DNA from: Jejubacter calystegiae | GTDB lineage: Bacteria > Pseudomonadota > Gammaproteobacteria > Enterobacterales > Enterobacteriaceae | Length of the DNA: 64,000 nt | Assembly (NCBI RefSeq): GCF_005671395.1 | Contig: NZ_CP040428.1 | Location: 1,860,001 to 1,924,000, forward strand | Direction of reading: 5' to 3' | Shown: piece by piece, positions 25,595 through 34,395 of the stretch | Numbering within the stretch: the first letter of the stretch is position 1 | How the letters are laid out: the number at the start of each line of letters is the position of its first letter | The notes under the pieces: generated by a model | What the model was told of the DNA's origin: nothing | The model's database searches: none | Seen by the model: only the letters and a program-made list of their open reading frames with translations | Position numbers and translations under genes: made by a program

Positions 25595-26179
25595 ATGGTG
25601 AAACAATTCGCCTCTCTTACTGTACTGGCCGCTGTACTGGTTTCAGGTAATGCGCTGGCCGCCGATAATGCTGCGGGTGGCGTTATTAATTTTAGCGGTG
25701 CGATTACCGATACGACCTGTACGATTAACGGTGGTAAAAGCGCAGACTTTACCGTTGCGCTGTCCCCGATTTCCGTGACGGATGCCGGAACGACAGTAGG
25801 CCCTATCACCAAAAATAAAAAATCCTTTTCGATGACGTTTTCTGGATGCTCTCCGGCAGCAGCAACGGAAGGCCAGAAACTGAAGATCTATTTCTCGTCT
25901 GCCAATAATATTTCCACCGACGGAAAATATCTGCTAAATAATTCCGTTAATGAAAGCGATACCAGCGTGGCGCGTAATGTCGGATTCTCGTTGGCGAAGC
26001 CGGGATCGTCCACGCCGATTCAGCTGGACCAGCCGTTTGTTACCGATATTTTGGGTAATAAAGCAGCACCAGATTCAGAAACCCTGATGCTGGATGTTTA
26101 TTACTATAAAACCAACGCTGAAGCCGCCAAAGTGGGCGAATTAAGCTCTAACGTTACCTACACTATTTCCTATCTGTAA
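25595..26179 (+). CDS. Type 1-like fimbrial major subunit
   Basis: This ~194-residue pilin of the FimA/PapA superfamily has a signal peptide MVKQFASLTVLAAVLVSGNALA. The mature protein contains GGVINFSGAITDTTCTING, the first conserved Cys, then FSGCSPA, the second Cys, and the C-terminal YTISYL with penultimate Tyr. The ATG at 25595, six bases after GGAG, is preferred over the ATG at 25583. It is the first gene of a subunit-chaperone-usher-adhesin operon, assembled by donor-strand exchange. Confidence 0.9.
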   Translation: MVKQFASLTVLAAVLVSGNALAADNAAGGVINFSGAITDTTCTINGGKSADFTVALSPISVTDAGTTVGPITKNKKSFSMTFSGCSPAAATEGQKLKIYFSSANNISTDGKYLLNNSVNESDTSVARNVGFSLAKPGSSTPIQLDQPFVTDILGNKAAPDSETLMLDVYYYKTNAEAAKVGELSSNVTYTISYL

Positions 26180-26223
26180 TAGATAGCCGGGTCCGGCCAC
26201 GGATCCGGCTACAGGATTGTGCC

Positions 26224-26919
26224 ATGAAAAAAATCGTTTATCTGTTCGCATTATTACTGGCGACGGGATCGTCGTGGGCAAATATCGTGATTAACGGCAC
26301 CCGGGTTATTTATCCGGAAAAAAGTAAGGAAGTGATCGTTCAACTTGTGAATAACGGTGACGATCCTTCTCTGGTTCAGTCATGGATCGACGACGGAGAT
26401 ATTAACTCTACACCGGAGACCGCGCGAGTGCCTTTTTTACTTTCACCGCCGGTGGTGAAAGTGTCCGGCCATAATGGCCAGCAGCTGCGTATTAAAAAGC
26501 TGCCAGCATTGCTACCAGGCGATCGCGAATCGGTTTTTTACCTGAATGTTCTGGATATTCCTCCGGTACCGGAAAACCTGAAAAATCAGAATACCGTACA
26601 GCTGGCGATTAAGTCGCGCATCAAGCTGTTTTACCGTCCATTGTCGCTAAGAGGTTCACTGGATGATGCGCTGACGAAAATGGAGATCCAGGCCGAAAGC
26701 CGGGAAATCCGGTTGGTGAATAACAGCCCGTTCCATATTACCGTCGCCAATATTGCTATTTCAGGGAAAGAGCTGCTCCTGAATGATGCCGTGATGGTTA
26801 ATCCCTTCAGCCAGGCCAGCGCCAGCGCGAAGCGCCCGATCGCGAAAGGGCAGACCATACAGGTGAAGTACGTCGATGACTTAGGTGCATATAAATCCAA
26901 ATCTTTTGTGGTCCGCTGA
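26224..26919 (+). CDS. Fimbrial periplasmic chaperone (FimC/PapD family)
   Basis: This 231-residue chaperone has a signal peptide ending SSWA. PapD-family signatures are evident: NGTRVIYPEKSKEVIVQLVN (Arg of the subunit-binding cleft), PFLLSPPVVKVSGHNGQQLR, and FYLNVLDIPP with the edge strand. The conserved cleft Lys lies in QLAIKSRIKLFYRP. It folds and delivers pilin subunits to the usher. It begins 44 bp after the pilin gene and is followed by the usher after 15 bp. Confidence 0.94.
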   Translation: MKKIVYLFALLLATGSSWANIVINGTRVIYPEKSKEVIVQLVNNGDDPSLVQSWIDDGDINSTPETARVPFLLSPPVVKVSGHNGQQLRIKKLPALLPGDRESVFYLNVLDIPPVPENLKNQNTVQLAIKSRIKLFYRPLSLRGSLDDALTKMEIQAESREIRLVNNSPFHITVANIAISGKELLLNDAVMVNPFSQASASAKRPIAKGQTIQVKYVDDLGAYKSKSFVVR

Positions 26920-26934
26920 CTGGAATAGCTCGTC

Positions 26935-29427
26935 ATGGAATGGAAACACAACAGACTTTGCCTGCTGGCCGTTTGTTCGCTGCTGCTTTCGCAGAAATCT
27001 GGCGCGGTAACCTTCGATACCAGTCTGCTGGCGGGCATGTCGGGGGAATCCGATCTGTCGCGCTTTTATGAGAATAACGATATGCCCGCCGGTACCCAGG
27101 AGATGGATATCTACGTCAACAGCAACTGGAAGGGGCGTTATGCCGTGATTTTCGGTGAAAAGCGCGATGATATCCGGCTGGCCTGGAAAGATGCTTCGCT
27201 GTTGGGGATTGATACCGCAAAGCTTGCCGATGCCAAAAATCCGCAACGGCAGATTACGCTGCACGATCTGGTACAGGGCGGCAAAGTGGATGTAGAAGCC
27301 AGTACCCTGAGTATTCGCCTGACCGTGCCCCAGGCGTACGTTTCGCACATGGAAGCGGGCTATGTGGCGCCACAGTTCTGGGATGAAGGGCTGCCAGCGC
27401 TCATGCTCTCTTATAACCTGACTTACTACAACACCCGGGCCAAAACCGGAAATAAAGAGAGCGATGATGACTTTTATGCGGGGCTGGAATCCGGCGCTAA
27501 TCTGTTTGGCTGGCAGTTTCGCGACAGCAGTTCGTGGCGAAAAACCTCGGGGCAGGATGGTGAATGGCAGAATAACACCCGCTACCTGCGCCGCCCTGTC
27601 GCCGCGATTAAATCCAATCTGACCATTGGCGATTTCTATACCCCGGGGGATCTGTTCGACTCGCTGCGCATACGCGGCGTGGCGCTCTCTACCGAAATGA
27701 AGATGCGTCCTGACTCCCAGCAGGGCTTTTCGCCGATCGTACGCGGTGTTGCCCGTACTAACGCCCTGGTAAAGGTGATCCAGAACGGCAATACCATTTA
27801 TCAGGAAAACGTGCCTCCCGGACAGTTCACGCTGGACAATATTCAGCCTACCGGATCGGCGGGGGACCTGCTGGTGGTGGTCCGTGAAGCAGATGGTTCC
27901 GAGCAGTCCTTTACCGTTCCATTCTCAGCGGTGCCCGGCATGCTGAAAGAGGGGGTGAGCGAATATAGCATAATGGCCGGTAAGGTACATCAAACCACCA
28001 TCGGCGGCGATCCCGCCTTTGTTCAGGGTACTCTGCGCTATGGCTTTAATAACCAGGTGACCGGTTACGCGGGTACCATCGTTAGCGATAACTACCAGGC
28101 CGGGCTGCTGGGAGCGGGCTGGAACCTGCCCGTTGGTGCGATTTCTGTGGATGTGACTCACGCCCGCACTCAGCTTCAGGACCACAGTGACAGCGGTCAG
28201 AGTTTCCGCATTGCTTACAGTAAATTCGTGGATACCACGTCCACTAACTTTACGCTGGCGGCCTGGCGCTATTCCACTAAAGGCTACTATACCTTCAGCG
28301 ATGCGCTCTACTCGCGGGAAGGCTACCAGCGTTTGCGTAAACAGTACGACGATTATCGCGATCGGTTTGGCGAAGCGCCTGCGTTGGATCTTAACGCCTG
28401 GGATGCGCTGCGCGCTGCGCGCCCGAAGAACACCTTTACGCTTAACCTGAACCAACGTCTGACCGACGGCTGGGGAACCGTCTTCTTTTCCGGTACCCAG
28501 CGTGATTACTGGACTTCCAGCCAGAGCAGCCGCGAATATCAACTGGGCTACTCCAACGGGCTGGGGCGCGCCAGCTATACCCTATCTGCAAGCCGCGTCA
28601 GAAACAGCGATCGCGACGAAGAGACGCGTTTTTATGTTTCGCTCAACCTGCCGTTTTCGATGTTCGACAACAACGCCTGGCTGACGACCAGCCTGACGGC
28701 CACCGATTCGCACTACGAACAGAGTAATATCACGCTGAGCGGTAACGCTTTGGCCTCTAACCGCCTGAGCTATTCGCTTTCCGGCAGTAATCAGCGCGGC
28801 GGCGGCAATATGGCGAGTGTCAATACCGCATACCGCGCCAGCTTCTCCACGCTGGGGGCCTCTTACAGCGAGTCTTCCGATTATCGCCAGAGCGGCCTGA
28901 GCAGCCGCGGCAGCCTGGTGGCAATTCCCTGGCATCTGCTGACGTCGAATGAAATCGGCAGCACCATGACGGTCGTCGAAGCGCCGAAGGCCCGCGGTCT
29001 GATGGTTAACGGTGATGAAAGCATCGTGACCAATAGCGACGGTCTGGCGCTGGTGCCTTACGCCACGCCATACCGTAAGAATTCGGTGACATTGACCAAA
29101 ACCGATAACAGCAGCGGTGCGGAGATTCTGGGCAATATGGCCAACAGCGTGCCTTACGACGGCGCGGTGAACTATCTGCGCTTTGAGACGGATAGCCGCA
29201 GCGCCTGGGAATTGCGCGCCACCGCACCGGATGGCAAGCCTCTGCCGTTTGGCAGCGAGGTCTTTAACGAACGCGGCGATTCCGTGGGATTTGTGGGCCA
29301 GGCCAGCATGCTCTATATCCGGGCGAACGCACAACCGATCCGGCTTAAAATCCGGCTACGCAACGGCGGCTGCGTGATTAATCATCCGCAGTACGGGCTG
29401 AGCAACGCCGCTTCTTACTGCCAGTAA
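26935..29427 (+). CDS. Fimbrial outer-membrane usher (FimD family)
   Basis: This 830-residue usher has a signal peptide ending KSGA. The N-terminal chaperone-binding domain begins VTFDTSLLAG and contains SRFYENNDMPAGTQEMDIYVN. The beta-barrel and plug span ~150-650, with RGVARTNALVKVIQNGNTIY and the plug-region VPPGQFTLDNI. The C-terminal domains contain SVPYDGAVNYLRFETDSR and the final Cys pair (GGCVINHPQ, ASYCQ). It threads pilin subunits through the outer membrane. Length is typical for the family (~830-880). Confidence 0.95.
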   Translation: MEWKHNRLCLLAVCSLLLSQKSGAVTFDTSLLAGMSGESDLSRFYENNDMPAGTQEMDIYVNSNWKGRYAVIFGEKRDDIRLAWKDASLLGIDTAKLADAKNPQRQITLHDLVQGGKVDVEASTLSIRLTVPQAYVSHMEAGYVAPQFWDEGLPALMLSYNLTYYNTRAKTGNKESDDDFYAGLESGANLFGWQFRDSSSWRKTSGQDGEWQNNTRYLRRPVAAIKSNLTIGDFYTPGDLFDSLRIRGVALSTEMKMRPDSQQGFSPIVRGVARTNALVKVIQNGNTIYQENVPPGQFTLDNIQPTGSAGDLLVVVREADGSEQSFTVPFSAVPGMLKEGVSEYSIMAGKVHQTTIGGDPAFVQGTLRYGFNNQVTGYAGTIVSDNYQAGLLGAGWNLPVGAISVDVTHARTQLQDHSDSGQSFRIAYSKFVDTTSTNFTLAAWRYSTKGYYTFSDALYSREGYQRLRKQYDDYRDRFGEAPALDLNAWDALRAARPKNTFTLNLNQRLTDGWGTVFFSGTQRDYWTSSQSSREYQLGYSNGLGRASYTLSASRVRNSDRDEETRFYVSLNLPFSMFDNNAWLTTSLTATDSHYEQSNITLSGNALASNRLSYSLSGSNQRGGGNMASVNTAYRASFSTLGASYSESSDYRQSGLSSRGSLVAIPWHLLTSNEIGSTMTVVEAPKARGLMVNGDESIVTNSDGLALVPYATPYRKNSVTLTKTDNSSGAEILGNMANSVPYDGAVNYLRFETDSRSAWELRATAPDGKPLPFGSEVFNERGDSVGFVGQASMLYIRANAQPIRLKIRLRNGGCVINHPQYGLSNAASYCQ

Positions 29428-29442
29428 AAACGGGATAGCATC

Positions 29443-30507
29443 ATGATAAGACTATTGATTTTAGTGGTGCTGGCGGGCTTTAGCGCATCCAGCTACGCCA
29501 CCTGCGCCAGTGGGAGTATCCAGTACGCCGCGCCGATTAATGTCGATCTTTCCGATAAGTTGAGTCCGGCGACGCCGGAGTGGACGGGAACCTTCAGCAC
29601 GCAATATTCCGGAAGCTTTAACTGTTCAACCGGCAACAGCGTATTCGCCTATACGCCGATTCTCTCGACGGACAGTAGCTACGCCACCGTGTTGGGATTC
29701 AGCAATAATAAATATAATGTTCGCGCCGAAATTACCGATGAACACCCCAATGCCACCCTATCTAAGGGGGGCAGCCATAGCGCTTCGGAACTGAACACCA
29801 GTTTTACCGTACGTTTCACTCTGGTGAGTAAGGCGGGGACGGCTCTGACCGGAGATACCGCAACCCTGAACGATGTTATGTTCGTCAGCGATATGAGCGG
29901 ATTGTCACTCTGGGAAATCATCATGTGGCCGATTAACCAGATTGGTAAGATCCTCCAGTGGCTGTTTAACGGTTTTAACTGGCCCTATGACAACCGTGAT
30001 ATGTTCGGCCAGCCGATGATCGTGAAGTATGCGCCGAAGCTGACCACCTGCGCGTTCGATAACGCCGGGCTTACCGTGACGCTGCCGACCCTGGGCATCA
30101 GTCAGGTGACCGCTTCCAGTCAGCCGGGACTGACGCCTTTTACCCTGAATATGCGCTGTGAGTCGCTGGCGCAGAATAATACCTCTGACCGGGCTATCGA
30201 GATGTTTCTGTCGAGCAATAATCTGCTGTCCGGCGACAGTTCCGTGTTGGTGGATAACAGCAGCGATGCAGCCAAAGGCGTAGGGCTGCGGGTGGTGAAA
30301 CGCGAAGCGGGGGAGATACCGGTGACTTTCTCGACCTCCACCACCAGCCGCGGTAGCGCTACGGCCATCTTTAGCGTCGCGGCGGGCGGTGCGTTGAGCG
30401 AAAACTTTACCATTCCTATGGCTGTCTACTACTATCCCTATGCGCCGCAAAGCGTGACTCAGGGGAAAATTAACACTTCCGCTACCCTCAATATTATCTA
30501 TCCGTAA
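29443..30507 (+). CDS. Fimbrial tip adhesin/minor subunit (two-domain)
   Basis: This 354-residue secreted protein has a signal peptide ending SSYA and a mature N-terminus TCASGSIQ. The N-terminal ~180 residues form a presumed receptor-binding lectin domain with Cys at the start and in FNCSTGN. The C-terminal ~160 residues form a pilin domain with a Cys pair (TTCAFD, MRCESL) and the terminal ATLNIIYP strand used in donor-strand exchange. Position after the usher and length fit FimH/StfH-like tip adhesins; receptor specificity cannot be predicted. A Trp-rich segment (LWEIIMWPINQIGKILQWLF, ~165-185) between the domains is unusual and could pack as an amphipathic helix. Confidence 0.85.
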   Translation: MIRLLILVVLAGFSASSYATCASGSIQYAAPINVDLSDKLSPATPEWTGTFSTQYSGSFNCSTGNSVFAYTPILSTDSSYATVLGFSNNKYNVRAEITDEHPNATLSKGGSHSASELNTSFTVRFTLVSKAGTALTGDTATLNDVMFVSDMSGLSLWEIIMWPINQIGKILQWLFNGFNWPYDNRDMFGQPMIVKYAPKLTTCAFDNAGLTVTLPTLGISQVTASSQPGLTPFTLNMRCESLAQNNTSDRAIEMFLSSNNLLSGDSSVLVDNSSDAAKGVGLRVVKREAGEIPVTFSTSTTSRGSATAIFSVAAGGALSENFTIPMAVYYYPYAPQSVTQGKINTSATLNIIYP

Positions 30508-30536
30508 TGGGGCCGGGCAGGGAGCCTGCCCCGTCT

Positions 30537-31199
30537 CTATTTGGCGTTTTCCATCAGCAACAGATATTTCATCAACTCGCTATTGCTGGTAACCCCCAAT
30601 TTTTTCATCGCGTTATGTTTTTGCGTGGCGATTGTGCTGGTCGCCCGGTGTTTGATTTGGGCGATTTCATTCAGCGTATAGCCCTGGGCCATCATATGCA
30701 GAACTTCCCGTTCACCTGGCGAAAGCGGAAAGCGCTGCTTGCCGGCGCTGCGCATACGTGCCTTCAGATAAGCGGAAACAAAAGGCATGCTGGGGTCGGG
30801 TTGCTGAAGATACGCAATCGCTTTATACAGCTCGGCGCTGCTGTCATACAGGCTTAAGGTGACGCTAAACTGTATATCGATAATATATTGAATTAGCCAT
30901 GGGTTGGCGTTGGGAACAATAATGACGCGCCGCACATTGCAGGCCTTGCAGCTGCGATCAATATCGCCGTTTATGAATCGGTTAAAGGACTTATGCCCAA
31001 ACAGAAAACTAAACTCGCTAATAAGGATATCTGGCGGATTATTCGAAAGTGTTGCGAATAGTGCATCAACATTGTCACTAAAAAGAATAGACTCCTGGGG
31101 GTAATGGAAACCGTCTTCAAAGAACCGATAAATCATCTTCCTGAAAATATTATCCCGATAAAATACGGCTATCCTGGTATTGCCTGGGAATTTGTCCAT
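30537..31199 (-). CDS. LuxR-type regulator with degenerate receiver-like N-terminus
   Basis: This 220-residue protein has a C-terminal GerE/LuxR helix-turn-helix (~155-215: PLSPGEREVLHMMAQGYTLNEIAQ then KHNAMKKLGVTSNSEL). The N-terminal ~130 residues are receiver-like. At the position of the phospho-acceptor Asp there is Glu (PDILISEFSFL), so it is probably phosphorylation-independent. Its stop lies 29 bp from the convergent fimbrial adhesin stop. Enterobacterial fimbrial operons often have such a regulator beside them; control of the 25.6-30.5 kb operon is the natural inference. A short GC-rich dyad between the two stops may end both transcripts. Confidence 0.82.
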   Translation of the reverse strand: MDKFPGNTRIAVFYRDNIFRKMIYRFFEDGFHYPQESILFSDNVDALFATLSNNPPDILISEFSFLFGHKSFNRFINGDIDRSCKACNVRRVIIVPNANPWLIQYIIDIQFSVTLSLYDSSAELYKAIAYLQQPDPSMPFVSAYLKARMRSAGKQRFPLSPGEREVLHMMAQGYTLNEIAQIKHRATSTIATQKHNAMKKLGVTSNSELMKYLLLMENAK

Positions 31200-31750
31200 T
31201 TTGTTTTATTACATCGTCATTGAATGGGTGAATGATATGAGAATTACTCTGGTACCTCAAGTTGTGACTCAGTCTTATTCCCCAGGATAAACGCGTTGCC
31301 GTAGTAAAAATCCTGGCTATTTTGGCAGGAGACACTTAGAAACATCGCAAATGCACATCTTTTATTGCGAATAAATAACGCTTTTTTTACATAAAATGTG
31401 ATGATATTTATCATTTTGTGATATTAAAAACCTTACATTCATTATAAATCAGGATGAAATTCTGTTTTATGTGTTAATAATGGATTAGTTTTATTAATTA
31501 AAATATTAGCTCGATATTTTTATTTTATATTTGATGATTGTGGCGGTGTCTATTTACTTGCAAGTGCCAGGAGTCTATCTTTTGTTAGGAGTTTATCTCA
31601 TTGGAAATTCCTAAATTTGGGAAAGCTAACTCCTTCGACAGGAGTGGTAGAGGTTACTATTTAGCGGCAAGGAAAACTGTCCATACTCGGGCAGCATATT
31701 ACCCATCTCTATCTGCATGATGCAGGATGGTCGATATAAGGAGGTTTGTC
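31200..31750. other. AT-rich divergent region between two LuxR-type regulators
   Basis: This 551-bp region contains no gene. It includes strongly A/T-rich DNA at 31370-31540. Close to the plus-strand gene a small hairpin ACTCCT-TCGAC-AGGAGT (31629-31645) and several AGGAGT copies could form leader structure that pairs with ribosome-binding-like sequence. Promoters for both regulators must lie here. Confidence 0.5.
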
Positions 31751-32371
31751 ATGGGAACCAAAAAGGAAATTAATATTGCCGTTGTCGATGCTTGTGAATT
31801 TACACTGATCGGCCTTGAGCAACTGGTCCGAAGAGATCCAGTGGAGTCTATGAATATTCGCTTCCACGGATTTATGGATATCGAGGACTTATGTTGCAGT
31901 GGCATTGATTACGATGCGGTTATTTATGATCCGCTTAACACCCGTAACTTTATGGTCAATGTGGAGCAGGATATTCAGGCGATTAAAAAACGCTACCATC
32001 GGGCTCGGGTTTATATTTATTCGTCCTCGGTTGGATTTCTGAAGGTGTCCAGCGTGGATGGGATGTTTAATAAGAGCATTTCTCTGGGAGATCTGGAAGT
32101 ACTGTGGCGTATCATTACCAGCAGAATCTCCAGTGCGGGCACCAATTATCATCTGAATATCTCCGTTGATGCCGGGAAAAACGCCTGCCTGACCAGCGAA
32201 GAAGCCAGCGTGCTGCGGGGCTATGCCTGGAACCTGAAAACCAAACAGATCGCCCGACTATTGGGCTGTAATGTCAGACAGGTCTACTTCTATAAAAGCA
32301 ATGCCATGAATAAGTTAAATGTGATGCGTGGCCCGGCTTTCCATCAGCAAATCCGCTGTATTCTTAACTGA
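31751..32371 (+). CDS. LuxR-type regulator with receiver-like N-terminus
   Basis: This 206-residue protein starts at the ATG at 31751, six bases after AAGGAGG; an upstream ATG at 31727 lacks such a site. The N-terminus INIAVVDACEFTLIGLEQLV and DYDAVIYDPLN resemble a receiver, with Asp at the acceptor position. Only one of the usual N-terminal acidic pair is present. The C-terminal HTH (~145-206) contains CLTSEEASVLRGYAWNLKTK, then YFYKSNAMNKLNV. It belongs to the same general family as the proteins at 30.5 and 62.3 kb. Likely targets are the nearby fimbrial or lectin/VWA genes. Confidence 0.8.
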   Translation: MGTKKEINIAVVDACEFTLIGLEQLVRRDPVESMNIRFHGFMDIEDLCCSGIDYDAVIYDPLNTRNFMVNVEQDIQAIKKRYHRARVYIYSSSVGFLKVSSVDGMFNKSISLGDLEVLWRIITSRISSAGTNYHLNISVDAGKNACLTSEEASVLRGYAWNLKTKQIARLLGCNVRQVYFYKSNAMNKLNVMRGPAFHQQIRCILN

Positions 32372-32382
32372 TTGAGCATGAG

Positions 32383-32404
32383 GGGCAGGGCTTAAAGCCC
32401 TGCC
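32383..32404. terminator. Bidirectional terminator-like perfect hairpin
   Basis: GGGCAGGGCTT and AAGCCCTGCCC form an 11-bp perfect dyad in the 40-bp gap between the convergent LuxR-type and lectin genes. It lacks a long T tract on either side, so termination strength is uncertain. Confidence 0.6.
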
Positions 32405-32411
32405 CTGCAGG

Positions 32412-33866
32412 TTATTGAATAGCGCTTGCCGGAATATCCGGGAAAGCCCGGGTGGTGATATTGGCGTAGCCGCCTGCACCACCTTCATAAAGCATCGTCA
32501 GCTTGCCTTTATCCTCCAGGCGCCCTTTGGCGATGAAACGCCGTGAGCTGCGCCCCTTCACCAGGCGCCCGCACAGGTAAACATATCCCTGGGAGTCGAA
32601 CGTCATGCCGGTAAACTGCATTTCGTGGCCGCTGGCAATTTGTTCAAAACGGAACAGAAAGCGGGACTGCCAGCCAGCGGTGGAGGAGGTATCGTCAATC
32701 ACCCACAAATTGCCCTGGAAACCAATCAGGTAAGCGCGGTTTTGGGCATCAAAGGCGATATCCGTCACCAGCTTATCGTTAGTTTTCCCAAACGGCACCA
32801 CCGTTTCGCCCGGCGCCGGGCTGACTCGCAGGCTGTTGCTGTCGCTGCGTTTCATGGTGGCGGTGGAATTGGGATCGTGCTGGTAATAGAAAACCTTATT
32901 TTCTGAGTCTGTAAACATAAAGCCGGTGTTGTCTTTACGGAACGCCATACCGTCGATCTTTCTGCCGGAAAGCCCTTTAATCTGTTCGCGCTTGCCGTCC
33001 TTTTCCCGATACGCCTGACGCTGATTAGACCAGAAGTAGTAGGACCAGCCGTCGGTGGTCAGGGCGTTGCTCTGGCCCACGTTGCGGTTATTATCCACCA
33101 CCTTTTTAATCACTTCGCCCGTCTGGGGATCGTGACTAAAGATATCCGCGCCGTCATTGGCGCCGCCATCAATGGCGATGGCGAACAGTTCGTCGGCCTC
33201 GGTATATTTGGGCGGTTTTGGCTCAGGCTTTGACTCAGGTTTTGGTTCAGGTTTTGACTCAGGCTTTGGTTCAGGCTTTGGCTCAGGTTTTGGTTCTGGG
33301 GGCGGAGCGGGCCGGGATTCCTGGCACTGACAGCCGGTATGGACGGGGCCACAGTTTTCCAGCAGCTTCTTTAAGGTGTTGGCCAGCATATTGACCGTGT
33401 TGATGATTTCCGGCGCCCGGGCACAGATGTCCTCCTCGCCATGAATCAGATCCCCGGCCAGCGGCGGCGGGTTCTGTTGTGAATTTTGCTCGTCGGCGGG
33501 CTGTTCGCTGCTTTCCTGGCAGCCCGGATAAACCTGGGCCTGAAAACTGCCGCTGTTATCACCATAAAATTTGGCGCCATCCTGAACAAAAAGGATCAGT
33601 TCGCCTTCAGCAGGGGCCGGAAAATTGACGATACCGTTACCCACATCGAAGATAACATCGCCAATCTTGCCTCTAAGCGCGACCTTATCGTCGTTTTTCC
33701 CCGCCACACCTTGCGGGCCTGCCAGCGTGTGAGCTTCTTTGCCGCGCTTAATCCAGCCGCTGGCGGTGATGGTGACGGGTTCTCCCTTCTTCAGGATAAT
33801 GCCCGTGCTGCTGCCTGCGGGATTTTTGGCTGCGATATCGCCGGACCAGACGGGGGATGCTGTCAT
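32412..33866 (-). CDS. LecA (PA-IL)-like lectin domain fused to a Cys module, EPKP linker and beta-propeller-like domain
   Basis: This is a 484-residue protein without a signal peptide. Residues ~5-115 resemble the galactose-binding lectin LecA of Pseudomonas (VWSGDIAAKNPAGSSTG, VTITASGWIKRG, AGPQG and KFYGDNSGSFQAQVYPG; LecA has YGNNSGSFSVNI). LecA itself has no signal peptide. Residues ~146-185 are a small module with DIC, EII, CGP and CQC motifs that recurs in the divergent VWA protein. Then comes a PEPKPEPKPESKP repeat linker (~190-222). A C-terminal ~255-residue domain follows with repeated DGxxYxF/VxDxxNxxYLIG-like strands, probably a beta-propeller. AAGGAGG precedes the ATG. A secreted or surface glycan-binding role is inferred, and the export route is unknown. 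Confidence 0.75.
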   Translation of the reverse strand: MTASPVWSGDIAAKNPAGSSTGIILKKGEPVTITASGWIKRGKEAHTLAGPQGVAGKNDDKVALRGKIGDVIFDVGNGIVNFPAPAEGELILFVQDGAKFYGDNSGSFQAQVYPGCQESSEQPADEQNSQQNPPPLAGDLIHGEEDICARAPEIINTVNMLANTLKKLLENCGPVHTGCQCQESRPAPPPEPKPEPKPEPKPESKPEPKPESKPEPKPPKYTEADELFAIAIDGGANDGADIFSHDPQTGEVIKKVVDNNRNVGQSNALTTDGWSYYFWSNQRQAYREKDGKREQIKGLSGRKIDGMAFRKDNTGFMFTDSENKVFYYQHDPNSTATMKRSDSNSLRVSPAPGETVVPFGKTNDKLVTDIAFDAQNRAYLIGFQGNLWVIDDTSSTAGWQSRFLFRFEQIASGHEMQFTGMTFDSQGYVYLCGRLVKGRSSRRFIAKGRLEDKGKLTMLYEGGAGGYANITTRAFPDIPASAIQ

Positions 33867-34395
33867 TTATGCCTCCTTAATATCACCATTGGCGGTTGTG
33901 AAAAAGAGTGAGAACCGCCGGGGACGTTGAGTATTTTAATGTTCATGAACGTTTATCTTTTGGTGCTTTTGTTGAGTCCTTTAAAATTATCACCCATAAT
34001 TACAAAGGTTAATGTTAATACCATTTTTATAAGAAAAAAAAGTGATAGCGGCGTGTAAGTAATAATGATGCAGGACTGCAAGAAGCATAGATTATCTCCG
34101 GGTGTTCGGTGTTTTATTGTCATTATGAATATTGTATTTATTTTGTATCTTATTGTTATTGGATGGTTTTTGTGATTTTGATTAGGAATTTCTTTATGTT
34201 GGTTTATGATTTATTAAATTAAATAACATTAATGAAGTGGTTATTTTCCCAGAACGATGTTTACTCCTTTTTGTGACGACTGTGGCGATTTTTTTCTTGC
34301 CTGCCATCGTGCGTTCTGTCTATGTTTTTTATTAATAATATTTATATTTTTTTGAGCGTCCTGTTCTGATATTCCTGCATGGAGAAACCACAACG
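33867..34395. other. AT-rich divergent promoter region of the lectin/VWA pair
   Basis: This 529-bp region has no credible gene. It is markedly A/T-rich compared with the flanking coding DNA, in the manner of H-NS-silenced accessory loci. Promoters for both divergent genes must lie here. The AAGGAGG site of the lectin gene and GGAG of the VWA gene mark its two ends. Confidence 0.6.

Noticed and set aside
33200-33310. Short DNA repeats in the lectin gene as a possible mobile or CRISPR element
   Set aside because: They are in frame and encode the Pro-Lys-Pro-Glu linker of the protein.
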